From the NCBI GenBank assembly GCA_945861765.1, contig CAMAWP010000023.1, forward strand, positions 1 to 39,301: a stretch of 39,301 nucleotides of DNA. Direction: 5' to 3'. Position 1 is the first letter of the stretch, and the number at the start of each line of letters is the position of its first letter. Positions 9,801 through 17,690 of this stretch are shown in pieces. This DNA comes from Akkermansia muciniphila. GTDB lineage: Bacteria > Verrucomicrobiota > Verrucomicrobiia > Limisphaerales > SIBE01. The notes below the pieces were generated by a model, which saw nothing but the letters and a program-made list of their open reading frames with translations, had not been told where the DNA came from and made no database searches. A program made the translations under genes and the position numbers.

Positions 9801-9973
9801 CGGCCGGTATCCAAGGCGATGGCGAGTTCCAGGAATGGGCCCACGAGAATTCAACTTCGAGTGCTCGATTCTATCGTCTTCGTTTGGACCCGGAATTAAT
9901 GATCGATCCAAACGTTATTGTTCCGGCGACATCACCTGCAAGCATCGGGCAAAACCTTGATTTTCAACCCTAA
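6815..9973 (+). CDS. Giant secreted NHL / cohesin-like / dockerin-like protein 1
   Basis: A 1052-residue protein from the ATG at 6815; an earlier in-frame start would overlap the secretin. A signal peptide ends near residue 46 (ANAFA-Q) after an unusually long 27-residue lead. NHL/beta-propeller repeats fill about 50-355 (blades such as AVDAAGNIYIADRNN and VADRGNHRVRSI). A chitobiase-like Ig domain with YYTTDGSDPN lies at about 365-455. A cohesin-like domain follows at about 460-620, then a dockerin-like segment at about 625-710 with two Ca-loop motifs (LSNNDVNNAF and GGDGLIRFLDWQ). A second cohesin-like domain occupies about 748-900. The C-terminal tail starts DEWRAYFFG at about 907 and contains DPDHDGMTN and FYRL, with about 25 extra residues after it. 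Function unknown; probably a surface or matrix protein. Confidence 0.82.
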   Translation: MQAILKPELRNRTARIIAHQGNPSQSFRRFLVIGLALLACAANAFAQITVRTLGGGRTSPTGSDAGFVDGNTLQTSQFNAPFGAAVDAAGNIYIADRNNGSIRKLDVAGNRASTLIAGLDQPVALAFAENNDLYVLTQGDGLIRKLDRFGNVSFIRARLFSPTALAVADNNVLFVTESSGVVRIDGTTDTQVTIKNGLGQASGIAVLDSGLIAVSDAGNHRILFLNPDNGSTVSQVGVGTAGFRNGSIANALFNQPHQLAKAPNGSLLVADRGNHRVRSIGTDGSVTTLYGIDPSLWEGPQCLTCNPIILPGWFDGPAEFAEAREPVGIAVSKDGKLYVTELFYHLVREITVPGLTAGSGGGSGANNVVLPPIISPDSGYFPSGHQISVRNPNTNAFFSNAIYYTTDGSDPNTNSARLQLTNNFGVISWREAARDLTSLRIKAFVGANVSGIVSGRPAVLNEIGVTRPISGGPGSTVVVPLVVNLRPGDQLKSLQFRVEAKPELNSTPMVPELFRPLSISSNDFIRVVTSSESSGSSAFNAAAYTAGSTRGLALTFIGTNANVTVKNFAVVAMLAVPIPPTAPLGSRYTIQVLNPSGTSDGAEAAVTLSPMAPRTITVAEVSYLAGDSSPATWYNADQQSLGFGEGGLSNNDVNNAFAASLGARVPYPFSDLFNAMDVFPPDSSAGAGGDGLIRFLDWQITLERSLGLDSARWVRTWTTNGVRVARSVLAGGSANLRAETLNAKSRNGTWRRQALVTAIPQENVQPGATVNMPIYASVASGYRLAGLAFRATISPEPSAPAVQRPVRFVGASGLPDPIQSTGSSPNVLLCGWPLVPTPSFNPALQNIRLLGYIQFTVPTTAQAGQCYTLRFANADGSPDLQTQYELESRPASVWVKSVAQHPPETICDEWRAYFFGSLDAEAGTANSDPDHDGMTNLAEYMAGTNPNDAQSRLRFETATYNQAKRALVLRWLTAPGKTYRVEASPDIQTSNWSVIAAGIQGDGEFQEWAHENSTSSARFYRLRLDPELMIDPNVIVPATSPASIGQNLDFQP

Positions 9974-10012
9974 ATCAGCTACTAACCAACTCACAGCTAA
10001 CCCAGTCACCCT

Positions 10013-13000
10013 ATGAAAAGAGCCTCTTGGTTCATCGCGTTCGCCTCTGGCATGTTTGCCCTGGCTGCCTCTGCGCAACCTGCTTTGCAAACACTCATCA
10101 CTAATGGCCTCGCGGAGCCCTATGGCGTAGCTGTGGATGTGGATAACAGCTACTACATCACAGATAGCGCCAACAACCGCGTGGCCAAGTACAGTTCAAA
10201 CTCGGGCGCGTTGACGAATTTGGCGGGAGTCTTTGGCGAAAGCGGCGCCGATGACGGACCCGGTGTTTTCGCGCGTTTCTTCAATCCTCAAGGCATTGTC
10301 GCTGCCAGAGGCGGGATGGTCGTCGCCGATTCGGGGAACAATCTGATCAGGCGAATCGCTTTCGATGGCTCCGTGACCACTTTGGCGGGAAGCACCACGC
10401 CAGGCTTCACCGACGCGGCTGGCACCTCGGCTCGATTCAACTTCCCGACGGGACTGGCTGTGGATGCGGCAGGAGATATTTACGTGGCTGACTTGCTCAA
10501 CAATCGTATTCGGAAGATCGACGCCAACAATGCCGTCACAACCGTCGCGTCCGGCCTCTCGCGGCCTGCCGCCGTCGCCGTCGATAAAAACTCCGGCTTG
10601 GTGTATGTGGCAGATACAGGAACCCATTCCATCCGGCTCATCCAGCCCAACGGAACTGTTAGTTTGTTCGCCGGAAGCGGATCGGCCTTTGTTAGCGGCA
10701 GCCGCGACTCGTTGGTTGCCACCAATGCGCTCTTCAACGGACCTCGCGCGCTGCTTTGGGTTGGCGGCAATACCGGTTTGCTGGTCAGTGACACGGGCAA
10801 TCACATGTTGCGTCGAATTTACTTCAATGCCGCCTTAAACACCTACTCAGTTGAGCGGTATGTGACTTCCACCACGATCGCGCTCGATGCTCCACTCGGC
10901 CTGGCGATTGATAATAATGGCAACGTTCCGTTGGTCGATCTGGGAAGTGATCGATTATATTCCATCCAGGTGACCGCTCCTCAAGCGCCAGTCGCAGACC
11001 CGACGATCGGCATTGTCATTCTGACCACGAACAACTTTGGCCAGCTTCGCACCAGCTTAATCCCCGTCGTCAACTCCACCTTCAACAACGACGTGAATGT
11101 GGCCATTCTCGCTGAACGCGGGACGGATACGTTTTTTACACCCGATCCCAATGCCAACTTCCCTCAAGACCCGGCAAGCCGGAACACTCCCGCGCCATAC
11201 GAAAACGGACTCTTGGATTGGTCGCGTACTCTCGTAACCCCGAGCGTTGATGGCTCCAACATCACTCTTCGCGCCATTAGCACTCAGGATGGCCGGCGTC
11301 CCAGCAGCGTTGTGACCGCCCGCTTCCAATTCAAGGTCGCCGGCTCCGTGATCAACGGGAAGAACCCGAGCGGTTTCTCCATGGACAACGCCACCGAAGC
11401 CGCCGCGATGTGGTACACCGCTGACGGATCCACTCCCACCAACAGCACACCTTCGATATTGTATGTGCGCGGCGCACGGCTCAACATCGTGGATGGCACC
11501 AACAACGTTGTTTTTAAAGTGAGAGCGTTCAAAACAGGTTATGCACCGAGCGCTGTGACTGAGAAGGTTTTCCTCTTCTCTGATCTTCAAACCAGCTCGA
11601 TCGGCGTCACACGCGATTTCGTCGCTGGAATTGGCTCCACCATTGTCGTCCCTGTCGAAGTTAAGCTCGCTCCGGGCGATGTCCTGAGATCGCTCCAGTT
11701 CCGGATCGAGCTGACACCCAACGGCGGCGCACCTTCCATTTCCACACAATTCCGCAGCCTGTCCATCACCACGAATGATTTCCTTCGGATTCCTCTACCC
11801 AGCACCAATCCACCAATCGCCACCAGCTACACCAGCGCAGGAAAGACAGGCTTGGCGATCTCCTTTGTCGGCGCCAGCACGGGAATGAACGTGAACGATT
11901 CGGCCACGGTCGCCATGCTTGCTGTTCCTATCCCCACGAGCGCATCGATCGGCCAAACTTATAAAATCTCAGTCGTGCAACCCTCGGGTACTGCTGACGG
12001 GTTGCAGACACCCATTCCGCTCACCACCTTCAAGGACCGCACCATCACGGTGACCAATGTCACTTATGTCGTCGGTGATTCCGCAGTGGCCAATTGGTAC
12101 AACGCCGGGGACTTCGGCAACGGCAATCTCAACAATAATGACATTAACAACGTCTTTCACGCTTCTCTCGGACTATTAACTCCCTATTCGTTCACGGATG
12201 TCTTCGATGCGATGGATACGTTCCCTGAAGACTCCGCGAGTTCGGTGGGAGGCGATGGACAAGTCCGCTTTCTCGATTGGCAAATCGCGCTTCAACGCTC
12301 GCTTCGGTTGACACCGACCAATTGGAAACGTTCCTGGTCGGCTGGTGGTGTTCGGACCGGTTCGAGCGCGACCCTCAACAACGCCGCCAACTCGCCCGCT
12401 GCGGTATTAACTTCGGCAAAGATCCCTCGGCTCTGGCTCCGCCAAGCTTTGGTTCAGGTTCTGCCGGTCGAGAACGCTGCCCCAGGCAGCCAGATCAGCG
12501 CCTCTGTTTATCTTAAGGTCGCCAAAGGCTACAAAGTCGCGGGACTGCAACTCAGGGCTGCCGTGGTTCCCGAAGGCAATGCGCCTTTGCTCAATCAGCC
12601 CGTTTCCTTTAACGCAAACCTTCGTCTCCCTCGCCCCATCACTCTGCAAGGGGCGCAAGATGGATTGCCTTTGAACCAGGCAGTCAGCGCTTGGTCGCTC
12701 GTTCAAAATCCCTTCTCGAGTCCTTTGGAAGGCGACACCTTTCTGGGTGAGATTCAGTTCGCCGTGCCAGCAACCGCCAAGTCAGGCCAAGCTTATACGG
12801 TCCGGATCATCAATGCCGATGGAGCCCCAGATCTCCAGACTCAGTATGACTTCGAGAGCCTCCATGGCTCCATTTGGGTCGGCACTCCAGCGCAAACGCC
12901 TGCCGAAACCATCTCCGACGAATGGAGAGCGCATTTCTTCGGCAACTGGGATCACATCTTGTCGCAGGCGGAAGCCGATCCAGACGGCGATGGACTGACA

Positions 13001-13282
13001 AACCGGGAAGAATTCTTTGCCGGAACCAATCCCATCGACCTGCGATTCCATGGCTTCTCTTCCAATTGGCGGAGCGAGCTAAATTCAACCGGCGTCAAAC
13101 TCCGTTGGTTCGGAGAAGCAGGCAAACAATATCGCGCCGAACGAAGCAGCGATTTCAAAAACTGGACATCAGTCGGCGTGGATTTGACCGGGAAAGGTGA
13201 CGTGCTGGAACTAACCGCTCCGAAAGCCGCCAGCGCTCAGTTCTATCGCTTGAACGTGCAAGGATCGAGCAGCGGCCAATAA
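10013..13282 (+). CDS. Giant secreted NHL / cohesin-like / dockerin-like protein 2
   Basis: A 1089-residue paralogue of the preceding protein, 39 bases downstream and probably cotranscribed. A clear signal peptide ends at about residue 21 (AASA-QP). The NHL propeller runs about 22-325 with blades such as AVDAAGDIYVADLLNNRIRK. A chitobiase-like domain with MWYTADGSTPTNS lies within about 330-520. Cohesin-like domain 1 is at about 526-680 (GSTIVVPVEVKLAPGD). The dockerin-like segment at about 687-765 has NAGDFGNGNLNNNDINNVF and GGDGQVRFLDWQIALQRSL, two EF-hand-like loops with conserved Asp/Asn. Cohesin-like domain 2 is at about 806-960. The tail DEWRAHFFG...DPDGDGLTN...FYRLNV starts at about 968. 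The cohesin and dockerin names rest on motif pattern and should be checked by profile search. Confidence 0.84.
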   Translation: MKRASWFIAFASGMFALAASAQPALQTLITNGLAEPYGVAVDVDNSYYITDSANNRVAKYSSNSGALTNLAGVFGESGADDGPGVFARFFNPQGIVAARGGMVVADSGNNLIRRIAFDGSVTTLAGSTTPGFTDAAGTSARFNFPTGLAVDAAGDIYVADLLNNRIRKIDANNAVTTVASGLSRPAAVAVDKNSGLVYVADTGTHSIRLIQPNGTVSLFAGSGSAFVSGSRDSLVATNALFNGPRALLWVGGNTGLLVSDTGNHMLRRIYFNAALNTYSVERYVTSTTIALDAPLGLAIDNNGNVPLVDLGSDRLYSIQVTAPQAPVADPTIGIVILTTNNFGQLRTSLIPVVNSTFNNDVNVAILAERGTDTFFTPDPNANFPQDPASRNTPAPYENGLLDWSRTLVTPSVDGSNITLRAISTQDGRRPSSVVTARFQFKVAGSVINGKNPSGFSMDNATEAAAMWYTADGSTPTNSTPSILYVRGARLNIVDGTNNVVFKVRAFKTGYAPSAVTEKVFLFSDLQTSSIGVTRDFVAGIGSTIVVPVEVKLAPGDVLRSLQFRIELTPNGGAPSISTQFRSLSITTNDFLRIPLPSTNPPIATSYTSAGKTGLAISFVGASTGMNVNDSATVAMLAVPIPTSASIGQTYKISVVQPSGTADGLQTPIPLTTFKDRTITVTNVTYVVGDSAVANWYNAGDFGNGNLNNNDINNVFHASLGLLTPYSFTDVFDAMDTFPEDSASSVGGDGQVRFLDWQIALQRSLRLTPTNWKRSWSAGGVRTGSSATLNNAANSPAAVLTSAKIPRLWLRQALVQVLPVENAAPGSQISASVYLKVAKGYKVAGLQLRAAVVPEGNAPLLNQPVSFNANLRLPRPITLQGAQDGLPLNQAVSAWSLVQNPFSSPLEGDTFLGEIQFAVPATAKSGQAYTVRIINADGAPDLQTQYDFESLHGSIWVGTPAQTPAETISDEWRAHFFGNWDHILSQAEADPDGDGLTNREEFFAGTNPIDLRFHGFSSNWRSELNSTGVKLRWFGEAGKQYRAERSSDFKNWTSVGVDLTGKGDVLELTAPKAASAQFYRLNVQGSSSGQ

Positions 13283-13616
13283 CACGAATGCCTCCGAGAC
13301 CTTCGGTTTCTGTGTCGAATGAACATGACAAGGATTTGCAAGGCGCTAGGGCTGGACGCAATCGCCCCGGCGGGAGTGCGGTGCAATCGAGCTTGGATGG
13401 GAGTCAGTTGCGCCCGAGGACGGGCGGGCTCCCAATGCCGACTGGGTTGTTCTGACGATGGACCGTTGGTATCAAACATCGAACATCGAATATTCAACAT
13501 CCAACATCGAAGGAGGGGCAGCCGGTTCGCCATTCGCCATTCGCCATTCGCCATTCGCCACCCGGCCCTGTTCTCCACCATTCTCGCAACCCGCGGAGTG
13601 ACCGTGCGATCCATCG
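13283..13616. other. Repeat-bearing spacer between giant genes 2 and 3
   Basis: No gene is convincing in these 334 bases. The second half has a degenerate 'aacatcgaa'/'caacat' repeat at about 13471-13510 and, just after it, five perfect head-to-tail copies of a heptamer (13526-13560). Both types look like dispersed non-coding repeats. A promoter for the third giant gene could lie between 13561 and 13616, but no good hexamers are visible. Confidence 0.6.
13526..13560. repeat. Heptamer tandem repeat, TTCGCCA x5
   Basis: Five perfect copies of the seven-base unit TTCGCCA lie end to end. They sit 57 bases upstream of the third giant NHL gene. A seven-base unit is not a multiple of three, and the array is intergenic, so copy-number change would alter spacing rather than protein sequence. 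Confidence 0.95.
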
Positions 13617-16600
13617 ATGAAAACTAAAGTTCTTCCGTTCATTCTCGCATCTGTGGCTTTTGCTTCGGCTGTTTCCGCGCAGCCGACCGTTGACTTCGTC
13701 CTGACGAATCGGCTGGTCGAACCGCACAGTGTGGCGGTTGATGACAACAATAAGTTTTACATTACGGACAGCGCCGATCACCGAGTCTTCAAATATGATC
13801 GGGACAATGGCAACTTGACCAGCTTAGCTGGCGTCAGCGGTCAATTTGGCACGACCAACGGACCGGGCTTTGTCGCGCGCTTTTTCTCGCCCAAAGGTGC
13901 CGTTACGGCACGGGGTGGATTGATCGTTGCCGATTCAGGGAACCACATGCTTCGCTTCCTCAGTCTGACTGGCAGCGTGTCGGTCGTGACGAACTTTGCA
14001 GGAGCGGCGGGCGTCGCTGGCTTCATCGATGGGCCGGTGGCAACGGCTCGCTTTAACAGCCCGATCGGATTAGCGACCGACGCCGCCGGAAATATTTACG
14101 TGGCTGATTCCAAGAATAACGCCATCCGGAAAATCGACGCCAATAATATCGTCACCACATTGGCCACTAATTTTTCCGAGCCGTCCGCCGTGGTGGCTGG
14201 AAGCAGCGGAGAGCTTTACGTTGCCGACACCCGCAATCACTCGATCAAGATCATCAAGCCTGACCGCACCGTCAGTCTGCTCGCCGGGAAAGGCTCCACT
14301 AGCAGCGGGACGAACGACTCTTTCTTTGCCGAGGAAGCGCTGTTCAGCTCACCCGGAGGCTTGGTTTGGCTTGGCGGCTCGACCGGGCTATTGGTCAGCG
14401 ACACAGGCAATCACACCTTGCGCCGGATTTTTAGCGATCCGATCATTTCATTCTTTTTCCCCGAGCGGAACGGCTATTCCGTGGAAACGTATGCGGGCGT
14501 TCCCCGCCAACCGGGTTTTCAGGACGGCGTATTAACCAGCGCTAAATTCAATTCTCCTGCCGGCTTGGCCCGTGATTTCGACAACGGCCTGCTAGTCGCG
14601 GACCTTGGAAACGCCGCTCTCCGGCGGATTCAAACCACTCCCCGCTTACCCAAGGTTGGCAACCCGAAAATTGGTTTCGTCACCTTCGTCATCGATGAAA
14701 AAACCGGCGCGCGCGTCTCTCAGTTATCTCCCTTTACGGAAGCCGTCTTCAATAACGATATTATCATCGCCATCCTCGCCGAGAGCAGGACCGAGACTTT
14801 TTACACCAGTGGTCCGACGCCTGGCTTGTTCGAGTCAGACACAATCCCTCTGCCGAATTCCATTAACAGCCAACCCGCGCCGCCCTACGCCAACGGGTTA
14901 CCTCCCAGCCAGGTGAAGCCATCGATCCTCGATCCGCGTCCCGACGTGACGGTGAAAGCGATCAGCACTGCCGAGGGACGCCGGCCGAGCGACCCAGTGC
15001 CAGCCCGTGTTCAATTCAAAGTAGCCACGCCAACGATTTTAGGCGACAACCCAGCTTCATTTGTCCTGACCAACGAAACCGTCAGTGCAGACATGTGGTA
15101 CACCCTGGACGGCTCCGCTCCCACAAACCAGCCGCCGAGCCAACAGGCGCTGGGCCAACAGGCGCTGGGCGATACCATTAGCCTCCGCATCACCAACGCT
15201 GTCACCTTCCGAGCCCGCGGCTTCAGGCGAAATTATAAGCCGAGCGAGATTTCCACGAAGACGTTCTTTCCGACCGATTTCCAAGCCAACCGGATCAGCT
15301 TCGGTTTCGAGCGCGCCGAAGCATCGAGCCAATTCCTCGGTTCGGCCGGTCAAACGTTTATGGCGCCAGTGACTCTCTCGCTGCTGCCGAGCCAGAAGAT
15401 TTATTCCCTGCAATTCAACTTGACCGTCACCAACGCGAACAATTCAGCCAGCGTGGCCCCGGGAGCATTTAGCTTTCAATCGATGCTCCTGGAACCGCTG
15501 TCCGGCAGCGTCAGCTACCGCAAGATCGATCCGAAAATGTTGGAGCGCTATATCTTTCAGTTGATCACAAATATTGTTCCCAATGGCATCCTGGTGACCA
15601 CCAACTTAATCCAAGTCTTTCGAGATCTGCTTGTCACCAACACCAGCCAAAATCTTTTGGGAGTTGGATGGTTCGAAGTCATCGGCCAAACCAATCTCTA
15701 CAACACGCGGGGTCAGGACCTGGTGACTTATTCCCAAGCCCATGACAAAAGGTTTCTCAGTGATTCGGGAAAAGTTGTCTTGGGCGGCTACTCCTTTCTG
15801 ATTCCGGCGCAGGCTGCCGCCGGCTCTAGTTATCGTGTTCAAGCCAATCGCCCGTCGGCCATCGACAATGAATTCGGTCGGGACGTATTTATTGATACTC
15901 CGACCGACGGCGGCTTAGGGGGCGGCACGATCAATTCCATCAAAGAAATTAATGTGGTCACGGGTGGCTTGGCTGCTGGACAGCTCCACTACAGGGTCGG
16001 CGATGTCAGCCCGTTCCGGTGGTACAATGCCGGCGATTTCGGCGATACGAACATCTTGAACAATGACGTCTTCCAGGTTTTTCAAGCGGCGACTTATGGA
16101 TTCAATGTCCCGCCGGCCGGAACAGATTTCTTTGATGCCATGGACTCCTGTTGCGGAAGTTCCGGCAGCTTGACCTCGACCAATGTCTTCGACGGAAACC
16201 AAACAGACATTAACCTGATCACCCTTGGCGATGGCGCTTTAAACGTTGCAGATGTCTTCGTTACTTTCCGCCGTTCACTCGACCCCTCCCTCAAATGGTT
16301 CGCCCGTTATTGGGTGAACGGACAACGGGCAGCAGCCGAAGTGCCCAACCAATTCCGAGGAAAACTCAATTTGACTTCGAGTCCACCCACTCAGAGCCAA
16401 GCCAATTTTCCAAGCGAGATGCTGACATCGAATGTGTTCGCCGAAAAACCAGCGGTCACTTTCAGAGCGGATGATTTCCGGATTGCTCCAGGCCAAACGG
16501 TCTATGTTCCGGTCCGGGCGGAAGTGGCGGGAAAATATCCTATCCGCGTGTTGATGCTCAATCTCACCGTGGAAGCTCTGGACGGAGCGCCGCCGATCGA

Positions 16601-17276
16601 GGAGCCAGTTCAGTTCACTCCCGTCCCGCAAATTGGAAAGCCGATCCTGACGACATCCGTCAGCCTTGCAAACCATGCCGCTGCGTGGCTCGATCCCAAC
16701 GCCGCTGGCCTCAGCGGTTCGGCCAACGTCGGGAGCTTGCGCGTTACGATCCCGGCGCGAGCTGCCGCCAACGCTTCTTATCGGATCCACTTCGACCACG
16801 TTTCAGCATCGCCGAACGGACTCTACCTTTTGCCTCGGCAACTTGAGGATGGGCTGTTGCTGGGGCAAGATCGTTCGGCTTCCACCTTCGACGATGGCAT
16901 TCCGGACACGTGGCGCTTGCGGTACTTTGGTTCCGCTGCGAATTATTTGTCACAAGCCGACGCGGATGCCGATGGTGACGGGATTCCCAACTGGGCAGAA
17001 TTCAAGGCGGGCACCAATCCCGCCGATGTGGCTTCGCAATTACGACTGCTGACCACTCACGCATCCAACGGGCCGGGAGAAACTCCGCGAGGAATCAAGC
17101 TTCGCTGGCCTTCGGTTCTGACAAAGACCTATTCACTGGAGGCTGCCGCGAGCCCCTCCAGCACTGAATGGAACATTATCGCCGCGAAGTTGATTGGCAC
17201 CGGCCACGACATAGAATTTACGGTCGTTGCCCCCCTCGAGTCGGCGCAATTCTACCGAGTTCGCCTTGTCGAATAA
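13617..17276 (+). CDS. Giant secreted NHL / cohesin-like / dockerin-like protein 3
   Basis: A 1219-residue third paralogue, the longest and most diverged. A signal peptide ends at about residue 21 (AVSA-QP). NHL blades occupy about 25-345 (ATDAAGNIYVADSKNNAIRK). A chitobiase-like domain with MWYTLDGSAPTNQ is near 490, and carries a fresh 15-bp tandem duplication. Cohesin-like domain 1 begins near 560 and is enlarged. The dockerin-like segment at about 795-890 has NAGDFGDTNILNNDVFQVF and GDGALNVADVFVTFRRSL, with an insertion holding a Cys-Cys pair (DSCCGSSGS) between the loops. Cohesin-like domain 2 starts near 945. The tail DTWRLRYFG...DADGDGIPN...FYRVRLVE starts at about 1097. Separated from gene 2 by a repeat-bearing spacer, so it may have its own promoter. 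Confidence 0.82.
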   Translation: MKTKVLPFILASVAFASAVSAQPTVDFVLTNRLVEPHSVAVDDNNKFYITDSADHRVFKYDRDNGNLTSLAGVSGQFGTTNGPGFVARFFSPKGAVTARGGLIVADSGNHMLRFLSLTGSVSVVTNFAGAAGVAGFIDGPVATARFNSPIGLATDAAGNIYVADSKNNAIRKIDANNIVTTLATNFSEPSAVVAGSSGELYVADTRNHSIKIIKPDRTVSLLAGKGSTSSGTNDSFFAEEALFSSPGGLVWLGGSTGLLVSDTGNHTLRRIFSDPIISFFFPERNGYSVETYAGVPRQPGFQDGVLTSAKFNSPAGLARDFDNGLLVADLGNAALRRIQTTPRLPKVGNPKIGFVTFVIDEKTGARVSQLSPFTEAVFNNDIIIAILAESRTETFYTSGPTPGLFESDTIPLPNSINSQPAPPYANGLPPSQVKPSILDPRPDVTVKAISTAEGRRPSDPVPARVQFKVATPTILGDNPASFVLTNETVSADMWYTLDGSAPTNQPPSQQALGQQALGDTISLRITNAVTFRARGFRRNYKPSEISTKTFFPTDFQANRISFGFERAEASSQFLGSAGQTFMAPVTLSLLPSQKIYSLQFNLTVTNANNSASVAPGAFSFQSMLLEPLSGSVSYRKIDPKMLERYIFQLITNIVPNGILVTTNLIQVFRDLLVTNTSQNLLGVGWFEVIGQTNLYNTRGQDLVTYSQAHDKRFLSDSGKVVLGGYSFLIPAQAAAGSSYRVQANRPSAIDNEFGRDVFIDTPTDGGLGGGTINSIKEINVVTGGLAAGQLHYRVGDVSPFRWYNAGDFGDTNILNNDVFQVFQAATYGFNVPPAGTDFFDAMDSCCGSSGSLTSTNVFDGNQTDINLITLGDGALNVADVFVTFRRSLDPSLKWFARYWVNGQRAAAEVPNQFRGKLNLTSSPPTQSQANFPSEMLTSNVFAEKPAVTFRADDFRIAPGQTVYVPVRAEVAGKYPIRVLMLNLTVEALDGAPPIEEPVQFTPVPQIGKPILTTSVSLANHAAAWLDPNAAGLSGSANVGSLRVTIPARAAANASYRIHFDHVSASPNGLYLLPRQLEDGLLLGQDRSASTFDDGIPDTWRLRYFGSAANYLSQADADADGDGIPNWAEFKAGTNPADVASQLRLLTTHASNGPGETPRGIKLRWPSVLTKTYSLEAAASPSSTEWNIIAAKLIGTGHDIEFTVVAPLESAQFYRVRLVE
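15141..15170 (+). repeat. 15-bp perfect tandem duplication inside giant gene 3
   Basis: Positions 15141-15155 and 15156-15170 are identical. In the protein this gives QQALG twice in a row, next to the chitobiase-like TDG/LDG motif. The unit length keeps the frame. It looks like a recent slippage event. Confidence 0.95.
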
Positions 17277-17349
17277 GGGCCTTTGAGTCGAGGAATCCCC
17301 TCTGTCCGCGCCAAGACGCAGCCGCAACCAAACCTAACGAAGACAGGAT

Positions 17350-17436
17350 GGCCGCAAAAAGGCGCAAAGAGCCCAAAAAGATCGACGAGGCATCACTCAC
17401 TTCGGATTTTTGTGCCTTCTGCACCTTTTCGCGGCC
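17350..17436. repeat. Imperfect inverted repeat, 30-bp arms
   Basis: The left arm is 17350-17379 and the right arm 17407-17436; 24 of 30 positions pair without gaps. The arms carry the 'gcaaaaaggcgcaaagag' type of sequence, a pattern I recognise from dispersed intergenic repeats in several phyla. The loop is 27 bases. Confidence 0.8.
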
Positions 17437-17478
17437 AAGAATTCCTCGCTAAAGAGAGCGACGCTGAGGGACAGGAGT

Positions 17479-17505
17479 GCAGAGATCGCAGAGATCGCAG
17501 AGACC
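17479..17505. repeat. 9-bp tandem repeat, three copies
   Basis: Two perfect copies of gcagagatc followed by gcagagacc. It lies between the two large inverted repeats of this spacer and is probably part of the same family of dispersed sequence. Confidence 0.85.
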
Positions 17506-17613
17506 AAGGTGCTTTCGCAAGACGGCTCCTTCACCAAACGGGTGGGTTTGAAGGGCATTCAATCCTCTTTGTCCTCCAATGCCGCGGCGTTTTGCTCTGC
17601 TGACAAAGTTTCC

Positions 17614-17690
17614 GGTGGGGCGAGACTCCGTCGAGCCCTGGAATCGTTGCCGACAGAAACGTCAGGGCTCGACAGGAGTCTCGCCCCACC
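17614..17690. repeat. Large hairpin with 27/28-bp arms
   Basis: The left arm 17614-17640 pairs with 17663-17690 along its full length with a single bulged base; the loop is 22 bases. Both arms begin or end with ggtggggcgagactcc. The stem is long enough to be very stable as RNA or to cruciform as DNA. It lies between two convergent genes, where it could end transcription from both sides, although no T-run follows. Confidence 0.9.

Noticed and set aside
10196-11749. Long minus-strand open frames inside giant gene 2 (and similar ones in genes 1 and 3)
   Set aside because: They are antisense shadows of the NHL and cohesin-like coding frames, caused by codon composition; translations show no domain pattern.
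13471-13560. Possible CRISPR-like repeat array
   Set aside because: Units are only seven to nine bases, lie head to tail without spacers, and no cas genes are in the window.
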